From Poronia punctata (lineage: Eukaryota; Ascomycota; Sordariomycetes; Xylariales; Xylariaceae): a stretch of DNA of 64,000 bases. Positions 50,656 to 61,569 of the stretch are shown one piece after another. A program made the position numbers and the translations under genes. The first letter of the stretch is position 1. Every line of letters begins with the position of its first letter. The notes under the pieces were generated by a model. The model was not told the origin of the DNA, did no database searches, and was given only the letters and a program-made list of their open reading frames with translations. The DNA lies in contig MU401649.1 of NCBI GenBank assembly GCA_022579005.1, positions 1 through 64,000 of the forward strand. The letters are read 5' to 3'.

Positions 50656-51993
50656 ATGCCGGACTTTATCGACGATAAGAGTAATCGCGACCATCATCGG
50701 GGGGACGCCACCGACGACCAATGGCACCCAGAACCAGCTGCTTTACCATCCTTCTACTCACCACGGTCACGGCCGATTCGGGACGCCCCCGGTCCGAGAA
50801 CCCATGTGAACGCTCATGATGCCCATGACGAGTTCTCTATCTCTTCCTCTACAGATCTTCCGCCGCCTAGCATACACCATGCCGAGGCCCCAGCGCCACT
50901 AAACTCGGCTATCCTCGGTCGAGGCCCCGATCATCATGTCCCCCCTCCGTCGCTCCTCTCTCCCGCTTTTACACCTCCCGCTACGCCCGGGACTGCGACG
51001 CCGTCTACCGAGCAAGCCCGTGGCGTACCCGTCGATTCGTCTATTCCGTCCGGCGGTTGCGGTAGCAAGAAACCCCGGCTGCTCGAGACACTTCCCGAAG
51101 TCCAATGCATCGTTCGCGCTCGGATACCGACAACGGGCGGCACCGAGATGTTTTTACATTTGTACACGAACAATGTTGACCAAAAGGAACACCTTGCAAT
51201 TGTCTTTGGAAACCATATCCGAAGCACATCCCTCGATGCGCCGAGGCCAGGAGAGACCGAGATGGACAGGATGGTCAGAGGCGCGTACACAGGGCGCTTA
51301 TATCCCGGCAGGACGCAGAGCGGTATCGGCCAGCCGGAAACAGAAGCGGGCTCACCAAGCAATGAAACGAGCGACGTTGAACCACCCCTAGTTCGTATCC
51401 ATTCGGAATGCTATACCGGCGAAACGGCCTGGTCCGCACGATGCGACTGCGGCGAACAGCTGGACGAGGCAGCCCGGCTAATGTCCCTCCCGAGTGCAAA
51501 AGCAGGCGGGATCATTATCTATCTCCGTCAAGAGGGGCGGGGTATCGGGCTAGGAGAGAAACTCAAGGCGTATAATCTGCAAGACTTGGGGTCCGACACG
51601 GTCGAGGCTAATCTCCTCTTGCGACATCCCGCCGATGCCCGTAGCTATGGCCTTGCCACGGCTATGCTGCTGGATCTGGGCCAGAGGGATATCAGGTTAT
51701 TGACTAATAATCCCGACAAGATCCGCGCTGTAGAGGGGCCGAACCGTGAGATCAGAGTTACAGAGCGCGTTGCTATGGTCCCGTTAAGCTGGAAAGGGAA
51801 AGGCGGATTTAGAAGTCGAGAGGTAGAGGGGTATTTGAAAACCAAGGTAAGTGCTCTCTCTCTCTATCAAAGGTTACGTTTCTTCTCTTCGTTTCTATCG
51901 GCCATGCAACCGCAAAGTCGGACGCTCTGACATATCGGAAACCAACAGATCGAGAAGATGGGTCATATGTTAGAAATGGGTGGTTCGTCTTGA
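50656..51993 (+). CDS. rib1: GTP cyclohydrolase II (riboflavin synthesis, first step)
   Basis: Converts GTP to 2,5-diamino-6-ribosylamino-pyrimidinone 5'-phosphate, formate and pyrophosphate. Exons 50656-51846 and 51949-51993 give 411 residues; the last exon adds only [14 protein letters not shown]. Catalytic core motifs: [20 protein letters not shown] with the zinc cysteines, [47 protein letters not shown]. The first ~130 residues are Pro/Ser/His-rich and probably disordered, making this longer than yeast Rib1 (about 345 residues). The start at 50656 is the first ATG in the frame; the frame opens slightly earlier with non-ATG codons only. Confidence 0.95.
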
Positions 51994-52861
51994 TGATACA
52001 CACAACCGGATCAACCAACCCCTACGCATACCTACCTATGCGATAGATACCGTGTATTATACACATATTAGAAGCCTAGGACGGCGTGTCCCTTTCAAGG
52101 TACTTTGGATATAAGCCTAACGTAGCATAGACGGGCGTTCTGTTCTGTCTTTATTATAGCCTAGGACGACACAAAATCTTCAACGACCAAGGGAAGAACT
52201 GTATATGGCGATATCGGGCATGTTGTGTATTTATATAAACAACCACCTTCTTTGAGAGGTATCATCACTATCTCCATGGGAACGAACTTGTAATATGAGC
52301 GTCCATCCAAAAACGCAGAGGGGGCAATCAAGAAATTCGTGCAATATATGCTCTTCTCTCTATATCGACTAGCCTGTGCCTGTTGATCGATCATCAAGAT
52401 CGGTCGGTTCTCTAAGGGTATAGTATAGCTAGCCCAACCGATTCCAGCCACCGAGGCAAAATCTGCAAGTAATCCGAAACGCCTGCCTATCAATTACAAA
52501 CGATTTAAAGGGAGAAGAAGTGAAGGTGAAGAGAAGTCTATCCGCTCAAGGGGTAGTCCGTTATGCCAATATGCCAAAACGCAAGTGGTCCCTTTGTATC
52601 CTGCTGGCCATCCCCGACCGATCTAAATGTCATTCGTTGTATGTTTTTGACTCTGGGAGTGAAAAGGTCTAGTAGGTCGTTCTCATGATAGAAGTGTATA
52701 TCATAATGGAGATATGAAAGAATGTTGGATGGTATCTGCTGAACAACAGGGCTCGTGCATGCCACCATCTAGCGCAAAGTCATGCGAAAGGGAACAGAAA
52801 CTAAAAGCGAAAGCGAAAGAGAAAAGGTATAGGGAAAGAGATGCGAGCGACTCCATCATCT
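51994..52861. other. Convergent 3' region
   Basis: Tail-to-tail spacer between GTP cyclohydrolase II and the EamA-type transporter. Short frames on the minus strand show no features. No gene is recognised. Confidence 0.5.
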
Positions 52862-54244
52862 CTATACGTTATCGTCATCGTCGCTGTCCCAATCAACCGG
52901 AGCCGCGCTGTATACGGCATCGGCCCTGGGTGCCTCTTCAGCCATCTCGCGCCACGTACTCCAGCTAAGCAGAAGAAAAGCAACAACGATGGTAGCGCCG
53001 CCAACAATGGCAGAAAAAGTCAATCCCTCGCCCGTGATAAGCCAGTCGACAACGGCAACAATGAATATAGTCAACAAAGCGGCAACGGAGCTGAGGACGG
53101 GGCTCGTCAGGGAGATGAGCACGAGAAAGCTCCCCGCAAAGGTAGCGTTCATCAATACGCTAATCCACAAATACAGGGCCGCCTTACCTGTAGGCAGCTC
53201 GAATGTCTCCCATCCCAGCCAGTGGAGGAGAGGTAAAGGCACCCAGAGAACGAGGAGGGTGAATAAGCCTATGCAGCTGCCGAATGTGTTGGCGAAGATC
53301 ACACCCCGTGTAGCTGATATGCCCTCTGGTGGGCAGGCGTAGCGTTTGTAGAGGACTTCGTAGAGGCCGTAGAGCACGCTGCCAAAGCCGATGATTAGGT
53401 TTCCCAGGAGTCTGGTTGTTGCGGCGGTGGCGGCGGCATTGTCAGGGGACGGGGAGGAATCGCCATATGCGACAACTAGTACACCCACTATGGCCACGGC
53501 TACGGCGAGCGACTTGTCGAGTCGCAACTTCTCCTTGAGCAAAGGCACACTGAAGGCATAGGCGAAGAATGCGGAGCAGTTGTAGATGGCCGTCAAATCA
53601 CTCGGGCTCGTCATGTTGACGGCAACATACCAGGTAAGCCCGGCAACGGTCAGACAGGTGGTGACAAAGGCCGTGGTGCGTAGGAGGTAGGGCAGAGGAC
53701 TGCGCTGCATGACATGGCGCGGGATGTCGAGGCTCTGCTCGGCCACCATGACTGCTGTGCTCCGGAGTATTTCTACGTGGCGTCGCCAGAAGACGTTCCA
53801 GGGAAGACGCCGATTTAGCGGCTGTAGGCGCAGGACCAGGAGCTGCGCTGGCCACAAAAGGGCCCACGAACCGTGTGTCAGGTACAGCATGCAGTATGCT
53901 TTATTCCAACCTAGCTCGTGCTGCACATATCGGCCTAGTTCTGTCTGCACCACGAAAGCCACGAGACAGACGACCAGGAAGATGCCGGCAACAACGTACT
54001 TCTTGCGCGCGGCAGACTGAACTTCCGTTGTTTCGGCGAGGGGCGGCCGCGTGGGAGTCGGGGTACGGGGTAATGACGGCGGGACTGCGGCTGATGTCGA
54101 GACGGCGGGAGCGGCCGAGCCAGACCTGGAACTGAGGCGTCTAGTCCGGCTACGGTCTGCTTCGCTCGCGCTGTCTTTCTCCAGAAGGGGGAGATCGGTC
54201 GTAGAGCGGCGGAGCGAAGACCCGCCTCTTACATTGCCTACCAT
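52862..54244 (-). CDS. EamA-family drug/metabolite transporter (SLC35F5/Thi74-like)
   Basis: Intronless, 460 residues. The first ~80 residues are basic and Ser/Pro-rich (RRSTTDLPLLEKDSASEAD), probably cytosolic. About ten hydrophobic segments follow, beginning with YVVAGIFLVVCLVAFVV, in the two-repeat EamA arrangement: the first repeat includes LTWYVAVNMTSPSDLTAIYN and FFAYAFSVPLLKEKLRLDKS, the second FGSVLYGLYEVLYKRYA and LTSPVLSSVAALLTIFIV. It ends in an acidic tail DWDSDDDDNV. Related yeast proteins are called thiamine-repressible mitochondrial transporters, but the cargo is unknown. A (GGAAAG)8 purine tract lies 25 bp upstream of the start, in the probable leader. Confidence 0.85.
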   Translation of the reverse strand: MVGNVRGGSSLRRSTTDLPLLEKDSASEADRSRTRRLSSRSGSAAPAVSTSAAVPPSLPRTPTPTRPPLAETTEVQSAARKKYVVAGIFLVVCLVAFVVQTELGRYVQHELGWNKAYCMLYLTHGSWALLWPAQLLVLRLQPLNRRLPWNVFWRRHVEILRSTAVMVAEQSLDIPRHVMQRSPLPYLLRTTAFVTTCLTVAGLTWYVAVNMTSPSDLTAIYNCSAFFAYAFSVPLLKEKLRLDKSLAVAVAIVGVLVVAYGDSSPSPDNAAATAATTRLLGNLIIGFGSVLYGLYEVLYKRYACPPEGISATRGVIFANTFGSCIGLFTLLVLWVPLPLLHWLGWETFELPTGKAALYLWISVLMNATFAGSFLVLISLTSPVLSSVAALLTIFIVAVVDWLITGEGLTFSAIVGGATIVVAFLLLSWSTWREMAEEAPRADAVYSAAPVDWDSDDDDNV

Positions 54245-55464
54245 CTTGCCGTGTGCTGGTTAAGAAATGGAAAGGGAAAGGGAAAGGGAAAGGGAAAGGG
54301 AAAGGGAAAGGGAAAGGAGGGGATGACGGCTAAGGCTCGTCAGCGCTCGTGTAGCTAGAGTGCGAGGAAATACTAGGAAGACAGATATTGTTGGAATTTG
54401 AAGCCATTCAGCCAGCGATCGTTAAGTTATCGAAGCCATTGATCGGTTATCTTGTATCCGCGGATATCGTAAACAATACCTTACCCGGAATACTTGATTT
54501 TGGCCTTTTTCTACTGGTCAGTCTGCCGGTAATTAGGTAAATTATCAGCTGAGAATGGCACGGGGCGTCAGGGAGGATAGGCAGGCACAACGCTGCAGGG
54601 ACCAAAACGGCCCACACCGCCACCACCGCCACAGTCCGGTTGAGACATTACTCGTAAACTGGGTCCTGTGAGGGTCAGCATCGTTTATGAGGTGCTACGA
54701 CGGCGTGTTGTCGGATTCGGAGGCTGATAACACAGGAGCTGTAAGGGGTGAAGGATGATAAGTATGTAAGTAGGTAGGTATTGTATATACGTTGTAGGTA
54801 AGTTAGCTGTATTACGAGTTGAAGGTTGGGGTTTACCTGTTGCGTCAGGTGATTGCAGCAAGGGACCATAATTACATGTACGTTGCGTACCCCGGTCCCC
54901 GGTGTTAGTGTTACCATATTCATACGTGTACTGTACTGTGTACATATGCGTAACCATTTGGTAACGTTGATTCTTTCAAGTAACTACTATCACGAGGTAT
55001 CTGCACGCTGCGGTGGTAACCTAGACGAGAGTGAGGTAAATGTATCCCATTTCGGAACTGGGACAGACAGTAGGTAGGTAGCCAAGGTATCTGAATGGCA
55101 ACAATGGAACCCGGTGGATTCTGCTCGACAGATAAATACGTGGTGTCTGCGCTGCAGGTCTTTCCAACTTTGGCGCCTTGCACGAGGTGCCACGCATACC
55201 TTCCCAACTCTGGATCTTGATGTACCACGAAACCGGGCTATTGCAGAGCGGAAGCAGCGACGAACTGAACAGGGACACCACAGGAAGCCTAGGCGATAAT
55301 AACCAACACTACCCTGAACTACCTAGGTAGGTAGAGAAACGTCGGATATCTTATCAAGTCGCCCCGGAAGGAGGGATGGAGTCTTCAGAAATAACATCGC
55401 TTCAATTGCCAGTCGCTCCTAAACAAGGTCATGTTTATGGCCGGATATTCCGGACCTCGGCGGG
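54245..55464. other. Intergenic region
   Basis: About 1.2 kb with the (GGAAAG)8 tract at its left end and several TAGGTAGG words. Overlapping short frames at 54675-55281 have no features and are rejected. It should contain the EamA transporter promoter. Confidence 0.5.
54269..54316. repeat. (GGAAAG)8 microsatellite
   Basis: Eight perfect hexamers, a pure purine tract on the plus strand, directly upstream of the EamA transporter start. Confidence 0.95.
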
Positions 55465-56345
55465 TCAGAGTTTTAATTTTCCATGGATGAAACCTCTAAC
55501 ACCGTTGCTGATCCAACATTCTTCGCCGTCCACGAGTGAATCGGCAAGGATGACTTCTTCGACGGCGATGTTCCTGCGGGGATTCAGCTCGTATGTTAGA
55601 ACGTCGTTGTAAATTGATTGTAACCATACCTTTCTAATGCCCATCGTCTGGTCGTTCCATTATTTCCGCCACTCCCTCTGTCCGCATCGAATTCTTTCGA
55701 GACGGGCGGGGTGACCCATCTACCGTGTCTCCAGAAATAGGGGGTCGTAATACTGCCTTCCATAATGGAACCGTCACGCTCATTGACTAACAAGACCTCC
55801 TTCTTATCAGCAAGACCTATATTGTGGCGACTTCTCGCTGCGTCATACATAGGCCTGTGTGTCGTTTTGAAGTGTGTGAACTCCGTCTTTGGCGTCGTCT
55901 GTTGGTCTAGATATATCTCAAAGTCGAAGTTTCTCTCGGGAACCATGACCGCTTCCTCCAAGCACTCATCTCGATCCGACGGGGCTGGAAGACGCGATGG
56001 GAAAAGATTGCTCATGGGAACGGTTCCAGTTGGGCCTTTTGCGATGCTCAAAATCCCCTCGCTGTCGATAAGAACTTTGGCCCGATGTGGCTTCTGAAGG
56101 GCTTCTTCGACATTTTCACATAAGAATTCTTCAAGCCGTCGCAGACCAATATCCCCTTCCAATGCCTGGACGGCAGAATCCCAACCCCAGTGAACGGCAG
56201 CCTTCAAAAGCCGGTCGCGGTGGAGGTCGAGCATGTAGAAAGGGGAGGGCTTGTCATTCCAACCCAGACTGTCCCGTATCCCGGTAGGAAGCCTGAGAAG
56301 CTCTGGATCACACCTCAGAGTAGTAAACAGCTGAAGCCCTTCCAT
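55465..56345 (-). CDS. Class IV aminotransferase-like protein, aminodeoxychorismate lyase (Abz2) type
   Basis: Likely converts 4-amino-4-deoxychorismate to p-aminobenzoate for folate synthesis, PLP-dependent. Exons 56345-55630 and 55573-55465 join at WALER/NIAVEEVIL to 274 residues, normal for fungal Abz2-like proteins. Visible fold IV features: LFTTLRCDPELLRL at the start, FYMLDLHRDRLLKAAVHWGW, the catalytic lysine region TEFTHFKTTHRPMYDAA, EVLLVNERDGSIMEGSITT (Glu close to the PLP site), and WISNGVRGFIHGKLKL at the end. Fungal members are divergent from bacterial PabC, so another class IV activity is possible. The second exon is short (109 nt) with a 56-nt intron. Confidence 0.87.
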
Positions 56346-57441
56346 AATCCGCTCCCTTTATTTAAGATTAGAGTTTGGAGTAATCTAGTCTGCCCTAGGT
56401 GTTGTTGTCAAGTTCGGGATCCCCTGTCTCTCGGTAGGTTCTGTCCCGTAAGAGAGGACGACGTTATTGTACCCTTACCCCTATTCAGACTGTCTATGAC
56501 AACCCCATAAAATTCTTCCAGAATATCATGACGGTTTCTGCTTAGAGGAAATAGGTAGAAATAATGCTTCCAGCTTGTAGAGAAGCTCGAACACTCGACA
56601 AAACTTGATAGGTAAGGTATTTACTACATGCATAAATCTAGCTAACCTCGGAGGATAATGTGTATAACGGTGTCTGTAGTAGTCTTGGTAGATATTAGCT
56701 GCATAAATAACCGGACGTGCCGACTTGGTGAAATATAACGATCACATTGTTGAAAATACAAACCTGTGAAGTTATAAATTGGTTTCTTTATCAGATCAAC
56801 TTGTACGTTAATTCTGTAAACAAGTTAATATCTTGATTACTGGTTGTGAATAGAACTGGACTATAAGGCACTTTTATCTCTGTCAGAACTTGTTCCCAAC
56901 AACTTCAGTTCGACACACAAGGCCGGCAAGTTCAGAGGGTTTACTACGTTGGCCTGTCCCTATGAGCTCATAGTCATCCCAAGTTCCATCCGGCTCGTCG
57001 TGAACCAATCAGTAAGCTCATGTCGGTACATTAAAGGAGCTGAATTCAATAGCAAAAGTGGGCAAAGTCTCCGTGCCCACTGCCCACTGCCCAGTGCCCA
57101 CAGAGAGAGCCCACCGGTAAGGATTAGGCTAGCTCCAATCCAGCTCCAAGGTGGGTTGGTTAATAATAAGTGCCAAGCCTAAGGTTGCGCTACCTACCAA
57201 TTTTTTTGGTTTCCCCTACACTCTTTTGATCTCAAGCCGCATCATCGCCAACTTGCCCTGACAACACATCGGCTGGCTGACTACTCGTCGACCTTTCCAT
57301 CTCCATCTTTCCATCATCGGAACAAGTCAACAAACGCTTGTTTCACTTGCTTCGCCCTAGGTTTATTCTTTTATGTCGTTTCCCCCTGAACGGCTCACTT
57401 AATTCTGTTTGTAATAATTAAACCCCTACACACTCCCGACC
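56346..57441. promoter_or_regulatory. Divergent promoter region, Abz2-like / Tom70
   Basis: Head-to-head spacer of about 1.1 kb. The Tom70 side (57190-57440) is pyrimidine-rich, as is common in fungal promoters and 5' leaders. A short run of CCCACTGCCCA units lies near 57075-57100. No gene is seen. Confidence 0.45.
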
Positions 57442-59573
57442 ATGTCTGGTGCATCCGCAGCTCCGCCACCGATGCCACCTCTGGCCAGACCCATTGCTGT
57501 GCCGGTTGAGCCGTCTCTCTGGGACCGGTTAAGCAATTGGGCTTCGGAAAATAAAGCTTTGGTGTACACGATTGCTGGTGTTGCCGTGGTCGTGACTGGA
57601 GCTGGTGTGGTATATTATCTGAATGGCGATGATGTGAGTCTCCCTGCCCATCTTCCTGATTCTGAACAAATCCGTTGCTTCGGAAGAGTAGTTCGCAGGC
57701 TAACGATGGACCCTGACGGTGTTACAGAAGCCCAAGGCTGGCACGCAGCCCAAGCTCAGTAAGAAGGAGAGACGGAAAAAGAAGGAGGCCGAACGTCAAG
57801 TAGAAACCGGCGAGAAGAAGCCTAGTACCCCCCCGGAACAACCCAAACCTGCTACTGTAGAAAGTGCCGACGACATACCTCAGATCGACGAGGCCACCGT
57901 CGCTGCTTTGAGCGTCGAGCAACGGAATGAGTACGCCCAGAAGCTAAAGGGTGCCGGTAATAAGGCGTACGGTAGCAAGGACTATAACAAAGCCATAGAT
58001 CTCTACTCCCAAGCCATTCTGTGCAAGCCAGACCCGATATTCTACTCCAACAGAGCCGCTTGCTACAATGCGCTAAGCGACTGGGAGAAGGTTGTAGAAG
58101 ACACCACGGCCGCTCTCAACTTGGATCCTTTGTACGTCAAGGCCCTGAACCGGCGGGCCAACGCATACGAGCATCTGGACAAGTTCAGCGAGTCCCTCTT
58201 GGATTTCACTGCCAGCTGCATTATCGACGAGTTCAGGAACGAGAACAGCGCGGCATCGGTTGAAAAACTCCTTAAGAAGGTTGCCGAGCAAAAGGCTGGG
58301 AAGATCCTTATGACCAAAGACCCCAACAAGCTGCCGAGCCCGACCTTCGTTTCCAACTACATTCAGAGCTTCAGAGAGAAACCTCGCCCGGCCGGTCTGG
58401 CGGATTCCATCGAGATCCCCGAGGAAACAGGAAAGGGACAGCTGCAACTCGGTCTCAAAGCTATGGATAAGAAGACACACGAGGGCTACGAAGAGGCCGC
58501 CGCTGCTTTCGAGAAGGCCCTCGAGCTGGGAGACTTGGGAGAGTATGAGGCGCTCGCATATAACATGCGCGGTACGTTCAGATGCTTGCGGGGCTCACAA
58601 CAACTGGCTCTTGAAGACATGAGCAAGAGCATCGAGCTCGATCCCAGCATGACCCAGAGCTATGTTAAGCGTGCGAGCATGCATTTGGAGACAGGTAAGA
58701 CACGAAAGAACCCCCTCGCCGTCAAGAAGCACTCTGGGCCGGCTTGTGGCTATTTGCGTCTGGACACTAACCCTGATGGATCTTAGGCAACCGTGAAGAA
58801 GCTGCCGCGGACATTGAAAGCGCCATCAAGCAAAACGAGAACGACCCCGACATCTACTACCATCGTGCCCAGCTTCATTTCATTCACCAGGAATGGCAGA
58901 ACGCGGCCAAGGACTATCAGAAGTCGATCGACCTCGACAACAAGTTCATCTTTTCGCATATCCAACTCGGCGTGACGCAGTACAAGATGGGCTCCGTCGC
59001 CTCGTCTATGGCAACCTTCCGTCGGTGCATCAAAAACTTCAGCCGAGTTCCGGACGTGTACAACTACTATGGCGAGCTGCTCCTAGATCAGGGCAAGTAC
59101 GAGGACGCCATTCACCAGTTCGATACTGCCATGGATATGGAGAAGCAGACGAAGCCCATGGCTATGAATGTCCTGCCTCTAATCAACAAGGCTCTTACTC
59201 TGTTCCAGCAGAAGTCTGAATTTACCGAGGCAGAGCAACTGTGCGAGAAGGCGCTAATCAGTAAGTCCCGCTTGTCTGGTCTTGTCCTGCTTTTGAGAGA
59301 TGATTGGTGACTAATTTTGCGCATCGTCTAGTTGACCCTGAATGTGATATTGCTGTGGCCACCATGGCCCAACTCCTTCTGCAGCAAGGCAAGATTACCG
59401 AGGCTCTCAAATACTTTGAGCAGGCGGCGGAGCTTGCCAGAACCCCTCAAGAGATCGTCAATGCACTTCAATATGCCGAAGCGACAAGGACACAGATCCA
59501 AGTGCAACAAAACTACCCTCAGCTAGCTGCTAAACTTCAAGGAATGGGCAGTGGATTTCCGGGTGCTCCTTAA
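57442..59573 (+). CDS. tom70: Mitochondrial import receptor subunit Tom70
   Basis: Outer-membrane receptor for hydrophobic carrier preproteins, docking Hsp70/Hsp90. Exons 57442-57633, 57728-58694, 58787-59260 and 59332-59573 give 624 residues, the usual filamentous-fungal length. A single N-terminal anchor lies at residues ~40-61 ([20 protein letters not shown]), followed by a Lys/Arg/Glu-rich linker. TPR repeats follow: clamp TPRs [40 protein letters not shown] and [20 protein letters not shown], then the core repeats including [37 protein letters not shown] and [20 protein letters not shown]. The protein ends [13 protein letters not shown]. Complete. Confidence 0.96.
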
Positions 59574-61569
59574 AATGGCCACTGTCGGGAATTCTGGACA
59601 CACGGTTCATGTCGGACGAACAGGAGGCGGCGACGTCGATAGTAGCAGCACCAGCACAAGCAACAAGGCCAAGGCCGGGGATGAAACTCGGGCGTTTTGC
59701 TGCTCGACTGGAGCCCATCAGACAGATACTGTAACTAACTGTTCTGTACGGTCCTTTGGTGAACCGCACTTGGAGTTTTCTGTTGTACGGGTTGCGAGTT
59801 TGTGTCGAGCCGCATATGCATAACAGGGAAGGGTCTGGACACCTGCTTTGATCGACGGGCTCTCGGAAGGTGTGGCTGAGTCGGGCTGTGTGTTGTACCT
59901 CGGAAGTGCACGCATAGCCAAAATGCATTATTGATGTAAAAAAATTACTGTACATATTCTACTAATTACTCTGGTGCGCCATGTCCTCTTCCGTCTCCGT
60001 CTCCGTCTCCGTCTCCGTCTCCGTCTCGAGTCCCTCGCTCCATCACCTCTCCTCTCCATCCTAAGCCGTCCCTTCTTCCTTTCCATCTCCATTAGTTCTG
60101 TCCCAAAGGTAGGCAGACAGGCGGGCGTAAATAGAAAGAAAAGAAACTAGGTCAGATATGATTGATTGATTTAAGACACGCTGATTTATAAACCATGGCT
60201 TCTTGTCTTAGCCTTTGGTAGTGCTATTACATATGATTTGATATTAAGCTCATTGGATCGGGACCTAACTCGAATTTGACTTGTAGGTGACTATTAAACC
60301 CCCTTTTAGAGATAAAAGTTTCTACTGGTAGAAGACGTACAGAGTACAGTATAACATAACACGGGAGTAGCAGGGCAGAGACCATATCTAGCATAAATCA
60401 AATAAAGTAGAGGCAATGAATAAAAGCACCCGGATTAATACGGATTTTATGGTTACTAAGTCACTATGTCGTGTCATCATAAAGTCAGGTAACAGCGAAC
60501 TATCTACCCACGAGCAAGAGTGATAGAAGGAACGCGGAATGGCGAGGCTGAACGAGATGATATTTCAGCGTGTCCCCTGGAATAATCACCTCTTGGCCAA
60601 CAAAGGCTAGCGGCCAAAGCCATGCGCCCGCTAGGTGTTGCTAGGTACATATCATCCGCGTCCAAGTTATAGGTAAAATGCCGACCATTTCATCTTCCTC
60701 ACAATCCTTTCCCCTTCCCCTAGGTACTGTCCGTCACCTCTTTCCCTTTCCTTTCCTTTCCTTCCCCTTTCACCTTTGACCGATGGCATCCCTCACCATC
60801 GTTCTTTCCTCTCCTTTGCTCTGGCTGTTGTATAGCCTGTTATAAGCCTCCATATAAGGGCAGAGTGCATAGAGCGGCGCGATGATCTGCGGGCGAAGGT
60901 GTGGTTTGTTGTCGGCCTCGGAGCCTGGACTAGATGGCCCACTTCACTGACTCCATGCGTGGCCGAAACAAACATGACAGCTGCACGAGAGACCCTCATG
61001 CTACATAAGATTCCGTCACAACAAGCTCGTATCGAGTCGAGCGTCGTTCATTTCACCCTCCACAGTCTTCGCGCGACTTCCACATAGTGCTCCAAGGCAT
61101 CCCTCGGACAGTTCAGCGCAGTCATCAATACGTGAGTAGACGTGAAATATTCCTCCAAGTGCCATTTCCATTGCAGAACCTTTGCCAAACACACATGTGG
61201 AAAGAGTGGCGATGGCTGCCGGGAAGAACCGCTGATGGCGGTGGTAGGGGGGGAGTATTAATAATAGAAATAGTTATGGTAGTAACGATACTGGCTACTC
61301 AAGATAATTGTCCTGTCGTGACAATTCTCGAACTGTAGGCGACGACAAAATCGCACCTCCCTCCTAGATATTCCAGCTAGTTGAGCTGGAGTTATTAGAT
61401 GCAACGTAGTATTTCCGCTGCTTGTTGTATTTATGTCGAGGCTATTGTCCATCGTGTGTCGCAATCTGGCACCCAAGATACGCTTAGGAGTCGCGGACCC
61501 ATACTCCCAGTTGGCCGCCATTATGTGCGATTAGTCACACACCATGAGCAGCAGGCCTGCATCAGTTCA
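59574..61569. other. Gene-free convergent region
   Basis: About 2 kb between the Tom70 stop and the end of the Barentsz-like gene. A (CCGTCT)6 repeat lies at 59991-60026 and a pyrimidine-rich CCTTTCC stretch near 60740-60770. Short frames on both strands (e.g. 60793-61521) show no domain or codon support. Probably untranslated and non-coding DNA. Confidence 0.5.
59991..60026. repeat. (CCGTCT)6 microsatellite
   Basis: Six consecutive CCGTCT hexamers about 420 bp past the Tom70 stop. Confidence 0.9.

Noticed and set aside
54675..55281. Several overlapping 70-100 codon minus-strand frames
   Set aside because: Mutually overlapping in different frames with no features; lie in the promoter interval between two real genes.
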